Assembly: GCF_000143415.4 (NCBI RefSeq)
Contig: NW_003314370.1
Coordinates: 25,546-89,545, forward strand
DNA: 64,000 nt
Source of the DNA: Selaginella moellendorffii
Taxonomy: Eukaryota > Streptophyta > Lycopodiopsida > Selaginellales > Selaginellaceae
Direction of reading: 5' to 3'
The notes beneath the pieces are model-generated. The model searched no databases and was not told where the DNA came from. It saw nothing but the letters and a program-made list of their open reading frames with translations. Shown here one piece after another: positions 47,094 through 58,669 of this stretch. How positions within the stretch are numbered: the stretch's first letter is position 1; each line of letters starts with the position of its first letter. A program made the translations under genes and the position numbers.

Positions 47094-47490
47094 CTAAATG
47101 TCAAGTACAGCAACTGCTGACGACATAAAATCCTCATTTAGAAAATCCACAGATGATGGAACAATAGGCTCATCAAAAATATAAGAAAAGAGCAAAGAAA
47201 AAAGGGGAGCTCGAGAAAGGGCATCAACATTAGATATAGAACTCCCCAAGAGATGAACATCAAAATTATATATCTAAAGCTTCAAAGCCCACTGAACAGT
47301 ATGACCAACTAGGTTCTTATATTTTAATAACAAAATAATGGCAATATGATCACCTTCTAGTAACATCTAAAAACCATGTAGATATGCATAAAGTTTCTCG
47401 AAACCCCAAACTATTACTAAACATTCCTTCTTTGTCATAGAGTAGTTCGCCTTTGCTAGTTGTAATGTACAACTTATATATGCAATAGAA
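46760..47490. repeat. Fold-back of two RNase H segments
   Basis: The plus-strand RNase H segment of copy C (46760-47088) is a diverged reverse complement of the minus-strand segment of copy B (about 47170-47490). An example is GTTTGGGGTTTC...CATATCTACATGG on the left, whose complement is at about 47375-47405. The loop of about 80 bp is unpaired copy B sequence. Confidence 0.75.
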
Positions 47491-47876
47491 TAGCACTGAT
47501 CAGGCACATTCGGGCTCTTTTGCATCAACACACCTCCAAGACCAATATCAAAAGCATCCACACACAAAATGAAAAGTCAAGTGTAATCAAAATATACCAA
47601 AATCAGAGAAGTTATCAAGAGCTCTTTGAAATCTATGAACACCCACTCACAATCTATAGACCAGATGAAGGATGGTATTGATGATTTCAGCAATGCTCGC
47701 AAGAATGTAGCGTGATCAAAAAAATGATCCACAAAACAATCAAAATATTGCACTTTGCTCAGAAAGCATTGCACATCATTTAAACACTTTAGAATAGGGA
47801 ACTTTAGAACAACCACAAGTTTGTTAAGATCAACTTGTAAACTCTTATGAGAAATATGGTACCTAAGATAAATCAT
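47367..47876 (-). pseudogene. RT thumb and RNase H relic of copy B
   Basis: Two adjacent minus-strand frames encode QCFLSKVQYFDCFVDHFFDH with SFIWSIDCEWVFIDFKELL, then CVDAFDIGLGGVLMQKSPNV and ANYSMTKKECLVIVWGFEKL. These are the gypsy connection and RNase H domains. They are separated by a stop and are not part of any intact polyprotein. Confidence 0.8.
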
Positions 47877-47891
47877 GTCTTGAAGTCAACA

Positions 47892-47896
47892 ATCAC
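47892..47896. other. Target-site duplication (left), ATCAC
   Basis: The same five bases occur at 55442-55446, immediately outside the other LTR. Their presence shows that both LTRs belong to one insertion event. Confidence 0.9.
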
Positions 47897-49572
47897 TGTA
47901 AGCAACTAAATTTTCCATTCTACTTTAGTCACTTAACCACACCTCCGACCACTTGGAGGAGTCTCATTCACAACCTCCATCAGTCCAATCCAGGACTTGG
48001 GGACTTGCTAGCCCCGAAACTGGCATCCATGCCACTCAACATTTGCACTTGGTCCAAGTGCTCCACGTGTCCGATCCCACGACCGACACTCAAAGGTACC
48101 ACCGACATAGCAGGCTGTTATGCTAAGGCCATGCCCAATCACCTTTGCCACACTGGTAGTCCAATACCACTTGCATCACAGTCTTGGCTCTCCAAGACTA
48201 GGTAAACCATCCGTGAGTGGTCATCTCAGATCCACTCTTTAGCATCCTTAGGATGCCCACCGACAAGGGGAATAGCCTTCCCTAGTATCCCTCTGTCAGT
48301 CCCCACTAAGTCCCTTTCTGCTCCTGGCCGTGTTTGCCGACACTGCCACTGGATCGAGGCCCACAGGCCCGACCATTAAGTCCCACGATCCTCTGGGACT
48401 TCCTCACCACACGACTGTGTCCTTGGTCACTACCCCAGAGGACTACTCCTCTTCCTTTCCACAGTTTGGGCCTTTGGGACAACATTTCGAAACACCGTGG
48501 CCTTACGCGAGCCACCTGGGTACTCTCCCCACCTATCGCCTTTAAGTGCTTTAGCCATGGGCTTAGAGCGAGGTTCCGTTGAGCCACGCCTGGTATCCAA
48601 GTAGGTAGTGCCACCCACACTTGGACTGGGAGCATCGGCCAGTCGATCTCCCGGGGGAACTAGAGCCGGCTCTTGAACACTTCACCAAGCTACCCCGCTT
48701 GTCGGTCCGTGTTCACTCTAGTCTTGGACTTCCCAGTGGGCAGCTCATCACCCAACACTGGGTCCGGCCTTCCTGGGCCAAACTAGCCTTTCCTGGCCAA
48801 ACTGGCTCCACTGCAGTCCTCCCCCCTACTATACTTTTGGAGCTCACCAAACCCCCCAGGGTCTGGGAGACGAACGCTTTGGGCTTTCACCCTCTCAGGC
48901 TCCGGACTCGGACTCGGACTCGGACTCGGATTCGGACTCGGACTCGGGCTCGGACTCGGGCTCGGGCTCGGTCTCGGTCTCGGTCCCGATCTCGGTCTCG
49001 GTCTCAGTCTCGGTCCCGGTCTCGGTCTCGACTTTGGACTCCATCTCGGACTCCATCTCGGGTCCATCTCGGGTCCATCTCGGACTCCATCTCGGACTCC
49101 ATATCGGGTCCATCTCGGACTCCATCTCGGACTCCATTTCGGGTCCATCTCGGACTCCATCTCGGACTCCATCTCGGGTCCATCTCAGACTCCACTTCGG
49201 ACTCCAACTCGGGTCCATCTCGGGTCCACCTCGAACTCCACTTCGGACTCCATCTCGGGTCCATCTCGGACTCCACTTCGGACTCCAACTCGGGTCCATC
49301 TCGGACTCCACTTCGGACTCCAACTCGAGTCCATCTCAGACACTCCCACATGTCATGTGTTGGTCCTTTTGGGTCCCTTTTTGGAGCCTCGCCTTTTGCT
49401 CGCTTCGTGCTCGTTCCTCGAGCACTTTGTTGGGAGTTCCACTCCCGCTCTTGACTTTTCAAGTCGGAGCTTTTGGTCCAAACGTGTTACGCTCGTTTGG
49501 CTCTCGCTTTGGCCACTACCAGGTGGCGCCCTTCCGGCTCCACTTTGGGGCCTAGGGATTTTGTGTCTCATA
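47897..49572 (-). repeat. 3' LTR of the LARD-like element
   Basis: About 1676 bp, nearly identical to 53676-55441. It contains a GC-rich hexamer/12-mer repeat tract at about 48897-49340. The terminal bases are TCTCATA instead of TCTCACA, a point change. Confidence 0.9.
48897..49340 (+). repeat. CGGACT hexamer and CGGACTCCATCT 12-mer array in the left LTR
   Basis: It begins with GGACTC/GGGCTC/GGTCTC hexamers and changes into 12-bp and 10-bp units of the form CGGACTCCATCT / CGGGTCCATCT. Because the units are multiples of three or mix with ten-base units, long open frames of Ser/Glu or Arg/Thr repeats arise on both strands. I treat these frames as repeat artefacts. Confidence 0.9.
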
Positions 49573-52500
49573 ACTCCACCACCCATAGACGAAGTTCGAT
49601 GTCCTCATTGAACGGTGAACCATTTTATAAAGTAACACCCGCATGTGTTACCATTTCCATCCTTGGCGCGTAGCCAATATTTGTCAATGGTGTGACATTG
49701 AAGGCTCACCATGCCTTCTCCATATTCGTCAATGGTTGGACATTGAAGGCTCACCATGCCTTTTGCATATCCTCTAAGGAGGGTAGTCTCTCCAACTTAG
49801 AGACTGATTGGACCACATATAGTGGTTCTCTCCTTTTATTGGTTTAGTTCTCGCTAAACCTCTTAGAGACCCTTCTCTAAGTCAATCCCACTACTCCTTC
49901 TCGAGTAGTCTCAATTTCCATTTATTGAACGTTTGCACCTTGGAACTTTCACTCTTTTGACTTTTGGAAGTCAATTTCCTAGGTGTCTCCAACACCTTGC
50001 ATTGCACAGATTGTGCAACTCCACTTCCCATCCTAGGAAGTTCATTACTTGAGGGCACCATCATCCTCTCTTCTATTTCGTGCCAAAGTTCCAGTTATCA
50101 TACTTTGTGCTAGGGCTGTTCATGGCCCTATCATTTGGCTACCTTACCACTCCCTCCCTTGGAGCTTCCACGTTCGCCAAATCGGAGCATTTCGGAATCC
50201 CTCCTTGGAAACACACTTCCTTTCCCGCAACTTGTTAGCGTCCAACACATTAGTGTTCCTCGCCTAACTTTGTCACTTGGATTCCTTCCAAGGGATTCCA
50301 CGGCCCTATCTTGGCCACTCATCTTTTGCTCATATCCGTTGATTGTTGCACCAAGCAACATCGAACCTCTACCTCCCTCCTTGAGGTATCATTTCGGTTC
50401 CATAGCAAAGACTTTTTTTTGCCAAGTCCGGAGGATGTTCACCCCTAGTACATCTCTTTAGCATCTTCTGCTATGGGCTCTACCCACGGCCCAACTTCGT
50501 GACCTTCCCATGGGTCTTTTATAGAGACTACTTTCCTCGGACTCACTATGCCATCGCACGGACATAGTTTATTTCCCTTAGGTGCTCTTCCCACTTGGTC
50601 ATCACGACCAAGCCACACCACCTTAAACAGTTCAATTTCAACATTTTGAACCAGGAACTTCATTCCTTAGCCAACCAAGGACCTTGTCCTTATCTGGCCA
50701 TAAGATCACCTAGTGATCTCACCTTGGCACCTTAACAGAGTTGCCAATAGGTACTTGGTCTTCTAGACCTCCAAGTTGTTGACTATAACCCCGGGGGCAT
50801 CCCCCACACTTGGCGGTGCACCCAAGCTAGCCCTTACGGCCAAGGGTTCATAGCAACTGAGATTAAGTGTCCCCATCTCACTCACCACGACCTTGGTGCC
50901 ACTTGCACCAAAGCGTTCAAGTTAGATATGCCGAGCTTTCACACTAAGCAATCTAACCGTGCATCACGACTCCGAGGCATCCCTCGCTTGGCGGTGTGCC
51001 CAAACCAGTCTCCCCACTGAGAGTCCATGACCACCGAAATATGAGTGTCCTCATATTCCAAACCATCACCACGCCCTAGTGATTTGGGACTCGAACCCAA
51101 GCACTAGAGGGTCGGGACTCGAACCCAACCTCCGTATATGCATCTACGGACGGCATCACACCGGATGCCTGGCGTGACTCCCCACGCCGGTGCACCAACT
51201 TATTTTTAAAGCGCGCTACAGATCACAGCTTAGGAACTTAGTTCCTCCACACTGCCAAGTCCTCTCACTTGACATGTCTGTGATCATGCATGGACTCCTC
51301 CATGCTCGGCCCCATGGCCCACCCTTTTTGAAGTTATCACCTTCAACTAGGGTATTTGTTCCCCCGACGTGCCAATCTCGCTTGGCAAGTCCTCCGACCA
51401 CTGTAACATGGTTCCTGCATAAGTGTGAAAGTCCTTGACCATCGACTTTCGTTCAAAGCCCTCTCTTTGAACACTCGGGAACTACTTCCCTAACCTTGAT
51501 AGCCTTGCCTCATGGCAAGCTTCAAGACCACACTTCTGCTGCGCCACTCTGATTTCGCGCATTCCATGAACCATTTACACTTGGCCTTTCTAGGTACTAA
51601 ACTACCTAGAATCGTCTTTGGGAACCTTGAAGGAACTCTGTCCCTCAGCTTGCTAAAGCCTCCCTTTTTGCAAGCCTTCCAAATGCCACATAGTCTAACA
51701 TGGACAATTCCATATTTTAGACTCTCCATGGCATCACGGTTGCTAGCGGCAACACCCTCGAGCCCCCACTTGATTCTCCACTCCCAACTGACATAACAAA
51801 CCTTGGTTATGCCCTTCGATTCCTATGGTTCGGTTCTATCCCCTTACTTCTTGCTTTTGGCTTCACACCTTTCCTTCGGTCATTCTCCTCCAGACCAGGA
51901 GGATAGCTTTGCACTTTCTATCATGCCTTAGCAAGTATTCCTAGGGATGAACCAACCCAATAGCCCAGGGAGTGGTTCCTCAATCCGGGTATGCTCATCT
52001 TGTAACCCCACACACTGGGATTACATTGTTGCTTATGGGCCTTTACATGCCCATCACTAGCCTTGCCAAAGTTCTATTTTTGGCTTTGTCCAACTCGGGT
52101 AGACAGTCTTCTCCTGTCTCCGCAACCTTGGACATTTGGATAGCACCTTCTATCCATCATTCGCTAGGGACTTAGTCCCTTGGGCCTTATCCATTGCCCT
52201 CGCGACATCAAACACCACTTTCTGGTGTTCTAGAGTGTTCGGGTGTCCCAATGATGGCTTTCTTGACAATGAGTATTTCCTTTTATGACATTGACTTACT
52301 ATATCGCAACACAAGCAACTTATCCCCCGTAAGGGTATATCCAACTTCCCTATGCTATTAAGAAGTCTTGGGTAGCTACCTTCTACCCGTTTAACCAGTT
52401 ATTCTGCACCTCTTGCTTAGTTGCCTCATAGTTGTCAAGTCCTACAACTCATTGTTTGGTGCTTCCACACCTCCATCATTATTTGGGTCACCACACTCCA

Positions 52501-53675
52501 ACTGCATGCTCTGCAGCTTTGGCTATGCCATTCCCATTTCCATTGGGATTCCTTTGGCAAGGGGTTCTCATGAGCCCACGAACATAGCCTCAAGGTATCA
52601 CACCTTGGCACATTTGGTGTCTCCACACCATCGGCTCCACGAGCCTACCTCTATGACACTTCCCCTTTGCGTCTAAGTCTTTGCCAAGACCAACACCGCT
52701 CTTTCTCATGCCAACCATTCGTTAGCACTACACCATAGAGGTCACACACAACTTTGTGTCAAAGTTGTTTTCTTCTGGGAACACCTTTCCCATAACTTTA
52801 GCATGGCACATTTTGCCATCGATGAGATACCCTTTGTTCTCATCCTTGGATCCTATGATCCCCCCCCCCCTATTCTTCATGGGGTACAACACACCTCAGT
52901 CCACATGCTTCCATCAGTCCTTTTAGGACCATCCCTTGACTCTACTTGAGTCATCAGCAGTTTTGGACTTGGTTAATCCACAGACCCTTAAGGTCCTACT
53001 TGTGAGGCACTAGCTCACTGGAATACACTTCTTGCATTCCTGTCCTACTCAAAAGGACTATTTTCACAAGTGTTACTCCGACACTTGATTTTGTTCTCTG
53101 GGGGCAACTTTTGCCCCTTAGGACTACTTGTCCATGCGATGAGAATACCACTCATCCACTTAATACACCCCCAATTCCTTGGGTTGTTCCAGCATTTATT
53201 AGAGGTAACCCTGGCTACCTTTTCAAGGACTTGAGTCCTCTTCCGTATTTGACCTCCCACGGTCATTACTTCTGGTCTCACATTCATGAGCACCAACCTC
53301 AACTATATGAGGAAAATCTTGTGACTCCTTTATTGCTTTGGAGTCTTTATCTTTCCCGTGATCCCAACTGTAGTTGTTTACCACAACTACATTAGCCAGT
53401 TTGCTAAGTCAAACGCTCATCTGGATCACATCCTCAACTCTTTGAGGAAAACCATATACTGTTCCCAAGATCCCAAAGTCGTTCCATTATTGGCCCTTTT
53501 CTATCCACCACCTCGTCTACAAGTTCACACATGAACTGTAATGGAGAGCCATGTCTTCCCGACTTGCTACTCCTCAAGGATAGGCCCACTCCTCGGACCT
53601 TCCGATGCCAACACTAGTGGTAATATACTTCAGCACCAATAAAAGTCGGACTAAGGAACAGCTCCGATACCAAAT
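49573..53675. other. Internal region of the LARD-like element
   Basis: About 4.1 kb with C/T-rich plus strand and many short frames, none recognisable as gag, protease, RT, RNase H or integrase. A polyC run occurs at about 52860-52870. A purine-rich minus-strand stretch (GGGTGGTGGAG, about 49575-49585) next to the left LTR is the likely polypurine tract. Confidence 0.65.
53661..53672 (-). other. Primer-binding site of the LARD-like element
   Basis: The minus strand reads TGGTATCGGAGC three bases after the 5' LTR, one mismatch from TGGTATCAGAGC, the common plant primer site complementary to initiator tRNA-Met. It fixes the element's direction. Confidence 0.85.
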
Positions 53676-55441
53676 TGTAAGCGACTAAATTTTCCATTCT
53701 ACTTTAGTCACTTAACCACACCTCCGACCACTTGGAGGAGTCTCATTCACAACCTCCATCAGTCCAATCCAGGACTTGGGGACTTGCTAGCCCCGAAACT
53801 GGCATCCATGCCACTCAACATTTGCACTTGGTCCAAGTGCTCCATGTGTCCGATCCCACGACCGACACTCAAAGGTACCACCGACATAGCAGCCTGTTAT
53901 GCTAAGGCCATGCCCAATCACCTTTGCCACACTGGTAGTCCAATACCACTTGCATCACAGTCTTGGCTCTCCAAGACTAGGTAAACCATCCGTGAGTGGT
54001 CATCTCAGATCCACTCTTTAGCATCCTTAGGATGCCCACCGACAAGGGGAATAGCCTTCCCTAGTATCCCTCTGTCAGTCCCCACTAAGTCCCTTTCTGC
54101 TCCTGGCCGTGTTTGCCGACACTGCCACTGGATCAAGGCCCACAGGCCCGACCACTAAGTCCCACGATCCTCTGGGACTTCCTCACCACACGACTGTGTC
54201 CTTGGTCACTACCCCAGAGGACTGCTCCTCTTCCTTTCCACAGTTTGGGCCTTTGGGACAACATTTCGAAACACTGTGGCCTTACGCGAGCCACCTGGGT
54301 ACTCTCCCCACCTATCGCCTTTAAGTGCTTTAGCCATGGGCTTAGAGCGAGGTTCCGTTGAGCCACGCCTGGTATCCAAGTAGGTAGTGCCACCCACACT
54401 TGGACTGGGAGCATCGGCCAGTCGATCTCCCGGGGGAACTAGAGCCGGCTCTTGAACACTTCACCAAGCTACCCCGCTTGTCGGTCCGTGTTCACTCTAG
54501 TCTTGGACTTCCCAGTGGGCAGCTCATCACCCAACACTGGGTCCGGCCTTCCTGGGCCAAACTAGCCTTTCCTGGCCAAACTGGCTCCACTGCAGTCCTC
54601 CCCCCTACTATACTTTTGGAGCTCACCAAACCCCCCAGGGTCTGGGAGACGAACGCTTTGGGCTTTCACCCTCTCAGGCTCCGGACTCGGACTCGGACTC
54701 GGACTCGGACTCGGACTCGGACTCGGACTCGGACTCGGACTCGGACTCGGATTCGGACTCGGACTCAGCCTCGGCCTCGGGCTCGGCCTCGGTCTCGGTC
54801 TCGGTCCCGATCTCGGTCTCGGTCTCGGTCCCGATCTCGGTCTCGGTCTCGGTCTCGGTCCCGGTCTCGGTCTCGACTTCGGACTCCATCTCGGACTCCA
54901 TCTCGGACTCCATCTCGGACTCCATCTCGGGTCCATCTCGGGTCCATCTCGGACTCCATCTCAGACTCCATATCGGGTCCATCTCGGACTCCATCTCGGA
55001 CTCCATCTCGGGTCCATCTCGGACTCCACTTCGGACTCTAACTCGGGTCCATCTCAGGTCCACCTCGAACTCCACTTCGGACTCCATCTCGGGTCCATCT
55101 CGGACTCCACTTCGGACTCCAACTCGGGTCCATCTCGGACTCCACTTCGGACTCCAACTCGGGTCCATCTCGGACTCCACTTCGGACTCCAACTCGAGTC
55201 CATCTCGGACACTCCCACGTGTCATGTGTTGGTCCTTTTGGGTCCCTTTTTGGAGCCTCGCCTTTTGCTCGCTTCGTGCTCGTTCCTCGAGCACTTCGTT
55301 GGGAGTTCCACTCCCGCTCTTGACTTTTCAAGTCGGAGCTTTTGGTCCAAACGTGTTACGCTCGTTTGGCTCTCGCTTTGGCCACTACCATGTGGCGCCC
55401 TTCCGGCTCCACTTTGGGGCCTAGGGATTTTGTGTCTCACA
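53676..55441 (-). repeat. 5' LTR of the LARD-like element
   Basis: About 1766 bp. It is roughly 90 bp longer than the other LTR, mainly because the hexamer part of its repeat tract (from about 54676) has more CGGACT units. Seven substitutions were noticed by eye against the left LTR in the first 600 bp or so. Confidence 0.9.
54676..55210 (+). repeat. CGGACT hexamer and 12-mer array in the right LTR
   Basis: Same structure as in the left LTR but with a longer uninterrupted CGGACT run at the start. The difference between the two copies shows that the array changes length after or during insertion. Confidence 0.9.
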
Positions 55442-57689
55442 ATCACGTCCAGCATATCGTAAAGAACTTTGTCTATCATCCACTGGAAAGTCACTAAAGC
55501 ATTACTCAAACTAAATAGCATTACCAAGAATTTGTACAAACCAAAAGATGTATGAAAAACAATTTTAGAAATATCTTCTTTGGCCATTAGTACTTACTAT
55601 TACCTAAAAGTAAGATCTAACTTGGTAAACTAATGACTTCTCTCCAAATAATCCAAGAGATCAATAGTATGAAGAAGAGGGTAAACATCTAAGATCATAA
55701 AGTCATTTAACAGATGATAGTATTAAACCTAAATTAATACTCCCATTAGGTTTCATCATAAGATGACTAAGGACTCCGCAACTTTCAAATAACACCCTTT
55801 TCTAATATCTCCTTGACGTTTGCACTTAAAATTTTGATTTCTTTAGGTGACCAACAATAAACAGAAACCTTGATTGGACGAGCATCCCCAATTGGAATCA
55901 AATGACATGTGGCAATCTTAGCCCCAAACAATAAGTCAAATTCAAAGAGATCAACTTACTCCTTCATGATCCGGTCAACTGCTGCAACACAAAGATTGTT
56001 AGAAGGATTGGAAAAGGGAAGAGCAGAACAAGACAAAAACATAGGAGGAAGTAATTGGGGACAAAAGTAATAAAAGCAGAGGTAAAAATAAAGGAACAAA
56101 AAGGTATAGAAATAAAAGGAATGGATGAAATATAAAGAAGTATGAAACAAGGGGGAAACACCTTAAAGTCACACTTGAGATGATTGCATTGCAATCAATC
56201 CATATCAAGGATAAGGTCAAAAACTTAACTTGGCACCACCTGCAATGATTACAACCCAAGCTCAAGATTGCCCACACACACAACTAAATCCACCTTATCC
56301 CGTGCACATGCATATGTATGACTGTTGCCATAAAGAATGAAAACTAATTCCTTTGTATAATGCAAGTGTAGACAACAACATGTGGCAACAGGTTGAGCAA
56401 TAAAAGATAAACTTGAACATGTATCAACTAACACAGAGAGAATAATAAAAAACCCCTTGTTATAAAAATGAGTTTGGAAAGTTGGATGAATTAGTGCCGA
56501 GTGAATCCCTTAATGATACTCCCAAAAGAAAGACGAAGGGGTTACTGATTTATTCACGCAAAATCCCTTTATTACTTGTGTGACTTCTCGTTTCCCAAAT
56601 GCATTTCAATGTCTAAACTTTCCACTGCAGCAACACCAATAGGACATTGTTGACACCAAGGTTTCCACCTAGGAAATGGAGGCTACTAATCCAAAAAATG
56701 CCAACAACACCGATAAGTGTGACCAACTTCATCACACACCCAATAGCAAACATCACAGCCACAACCACATCCTCACCCATATCTTTGAACTCAAGGAGTA
56801 ATAGTATCAGCTTCCATTGGAATAGAACCATTTCCCACAAGAAGTGGAGATAAAAAACATGCAACGAGAAGTGGAAGAAGCGATGTTTCATAATATTGTG
56901 CCAAAAGAAAGGCATTGTCAAGAGTGGCTGAAGCAAATGCATGTACAAGTCTTATAAGATCTTGATAAAGCACTAACTACAACATTCCTAACTTGATTCA
57001 CTTCGACATATTTAGCTCCACACGAAGAAAGAGGCTTTGGAATGCCAAATTGCCAAATTGCATCACCAACTTAGATAATCCTTAATGAAGACGATGCAAT
57101 TGTTGGAAGGCATCATCAAAATTGTCAACATGTTAGTTTGCGTGTTTAAAGACGTTCGGAAGAATACTCTAATCCCCACAAGTGGCTGTGCTCAAACTAT
57201 TGTACCACTACAGTGCCATCCCTTGGAGACACATGGGAAACTCATATAAATATTGAGCATCATCCCAAAAATGATATATGGCAATCACCAATGGTACACG
57301 TTATCCCATGATTCCCACAAAAAAACTTTAGCCGAATGTGAAGATTGGCACTAAGAGAAAGAGGAGTTGTACCACGTGTCATGAATGCTGCCATTAACTA
57401 AGTTTAGTTGTTCAACTGCAATTGCATGGCATTGAGCAATTGCACCAACTACTACTCTAGAGTTAAAGGAGGAGGAGGAGACTGCTACTTTGCCATGAGG
57501 ATGAATGAAAAGGAAAGAGCAAAAAAAAAAATGAAATGAAAAAGAAAAGAAGGAAAAAGAGATCTAGATAATGCAAAAGCTAAATTTAAACCAAAATCTC
57601 GAAAGAAAAGAACAAAAGAAAGAAAATAGAAAAAAAATTATATTTAAACCAAAATCCCAAATCTAAACACTCCTCTCATCTTCACCAAT

Positions 57690-57939
57690 GTGAATGCATG
57701 GAATATGGAAAGGGAATATAGAAAATATGCATAACTCAAAAACCCTAGATTATATACAGGAGTCATATGCAAATCTTCTAAGCATCATAGTACAAAACTA
57801 AAATGTTAAGAGAGCTACATTGGAAATTAATGGCAACAAAAGAGTGAATGGTCTGGATGGAAACCAATCTGACAGCTACCAAAATCCTATTACACTAATA
57901 TTAATATACGGCATTGTAGCCATACACTTGGACCTCACA
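57690..57939 (-). repeat. 5' LTR of gypsy copy B with internal insertion
   Basis: It matches the 175-bp LTR of element A at both ends but is about 75 bp longer. The extra sequence lies at about 57766-57842 between the TATATACAGGAG block and the GAATGGTCTGGAT block. It is unrelated to element A's LTR. Confidence 0.75.
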
Positions 57940-58669
57940 AAATATTAAATTATTACATAGCATATTGAAAAACAACAATAAAAATTGATATGTTCTTTAA
58001 GCAGTAATGCATATTATAAAAATGTCTATTAGTCAATTGTCTTGGCTCCCCTGACTCCCCATTGACTGCCCCTCCCCTCTGCCCCCCATAATGTCAAGGG
58101 GCTAGAGTATTGAAACCAGGACAAGATTGATGCGTTTCATTTATTTTAGATTGATTTTTGATTAATTAACACTCCCTTTCGCTTGATCAAACATGAGAGT
58201 GTTGTCAAAACAATCTTTCTCCCTCTCCATCCTCATCCTATCCAAACCAAAAACACAGGGATCTAGGATCACTCTCTCAATTTTTATGAGCCCCACTCAC
58301 TAAAATCTCTTCTTTCTTCTTACCTCACATCAACAAACTGTGATTCCCACCTATGGCAAAAGAGCAAGAGAACAGGCATACCTCAGAAGAAATCTAGAGG
58401 TCAAGCCATGACGCACCTTGTCTGCCCTAAAATGACAAATGCAGGGTCAAATCGCAGTGCCTCTTGACAACGCTCCATCACTGACCTCCGACTCCCACAA
58501 CGCCCTCTCAATACCTCAGCCTAGCCCAGCAAGCAGCATCTATCCTAGCACCTGGATAGGTGATGAGGTTTGAAGTATGAACTATTTTATAATCTAAATT
58601 AATTAATACTAAACATTTGATTCACTAGGGATATTCATATTCAATGAAAGAATATTATAAACCATATGA
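57940..58669. other. Spacer before the Crinkler-like frame
   Basis: AT-rich at first, then a C-rich stretch at 58040-58560. No gene is recognised. It should contain the 3' end of the minus-strand gene that follows. Confidence 0.45.

Larger units (their letters stand above)
47897..55441 (-). mobile_element. Nested LARD-like LTR retrotransposon, apparently non-coding
   Basis: Two long LTRs (47897-49572 and 53676-55441) flank about 4.1 kb. Outer ends are TGTAAGC...TCTCACA, and the element is bounded by the perfect 5-bp duplication ATCAC (47892-47896 and 55442-55446) inside copy B's RT. The primer-binding site sits next to the right LTR, so it is transcribed on the minus strand. The internal region has only short frames (the longest about 95 codons), none resembling gag or pol. 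Long LTRs, a non-coding interior and intact priming signals match the LARD class, which relies on enzymes of other elements. The LTRs differ by few substitutions outside the repeat tract, so insertion was recent compared with copy B. Confidence 0.88.
47094..57939 (-). mobile_element. Gypsy copy B, truncated at its 3' end and split by a nested element
   Basis: The right part (55447-57939) holds LTR, leader, gag, protease and the start of RT; the left part (47094-47896) holds the rest of RT and RNase H up to the first part of the integrase-proximal region, then ends. Homology with element A runs throughout, for example the RT block FGLYKFLVMLFSLSN at about 55525-55570 and the RNase H frame at 47367-47567. 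The 3' LTR and integrase are missing. All reading frames are broken. The LARD-like element at 47897-55441 interrupts it. Confidence 0.82.

Noticed and set aside
48621-49454. Large open frame on the plus strand (277 codons) with Arg/Thr and Ser repeats, and the matching frames at 54400-55041 and on the minus strand
   Set aside because: They lie inside the LTRs of a retrotransposon and come from hexamer/12-mer repeats that happen to keep frame on both strands. No start context, no family and no splice partner support a gene.
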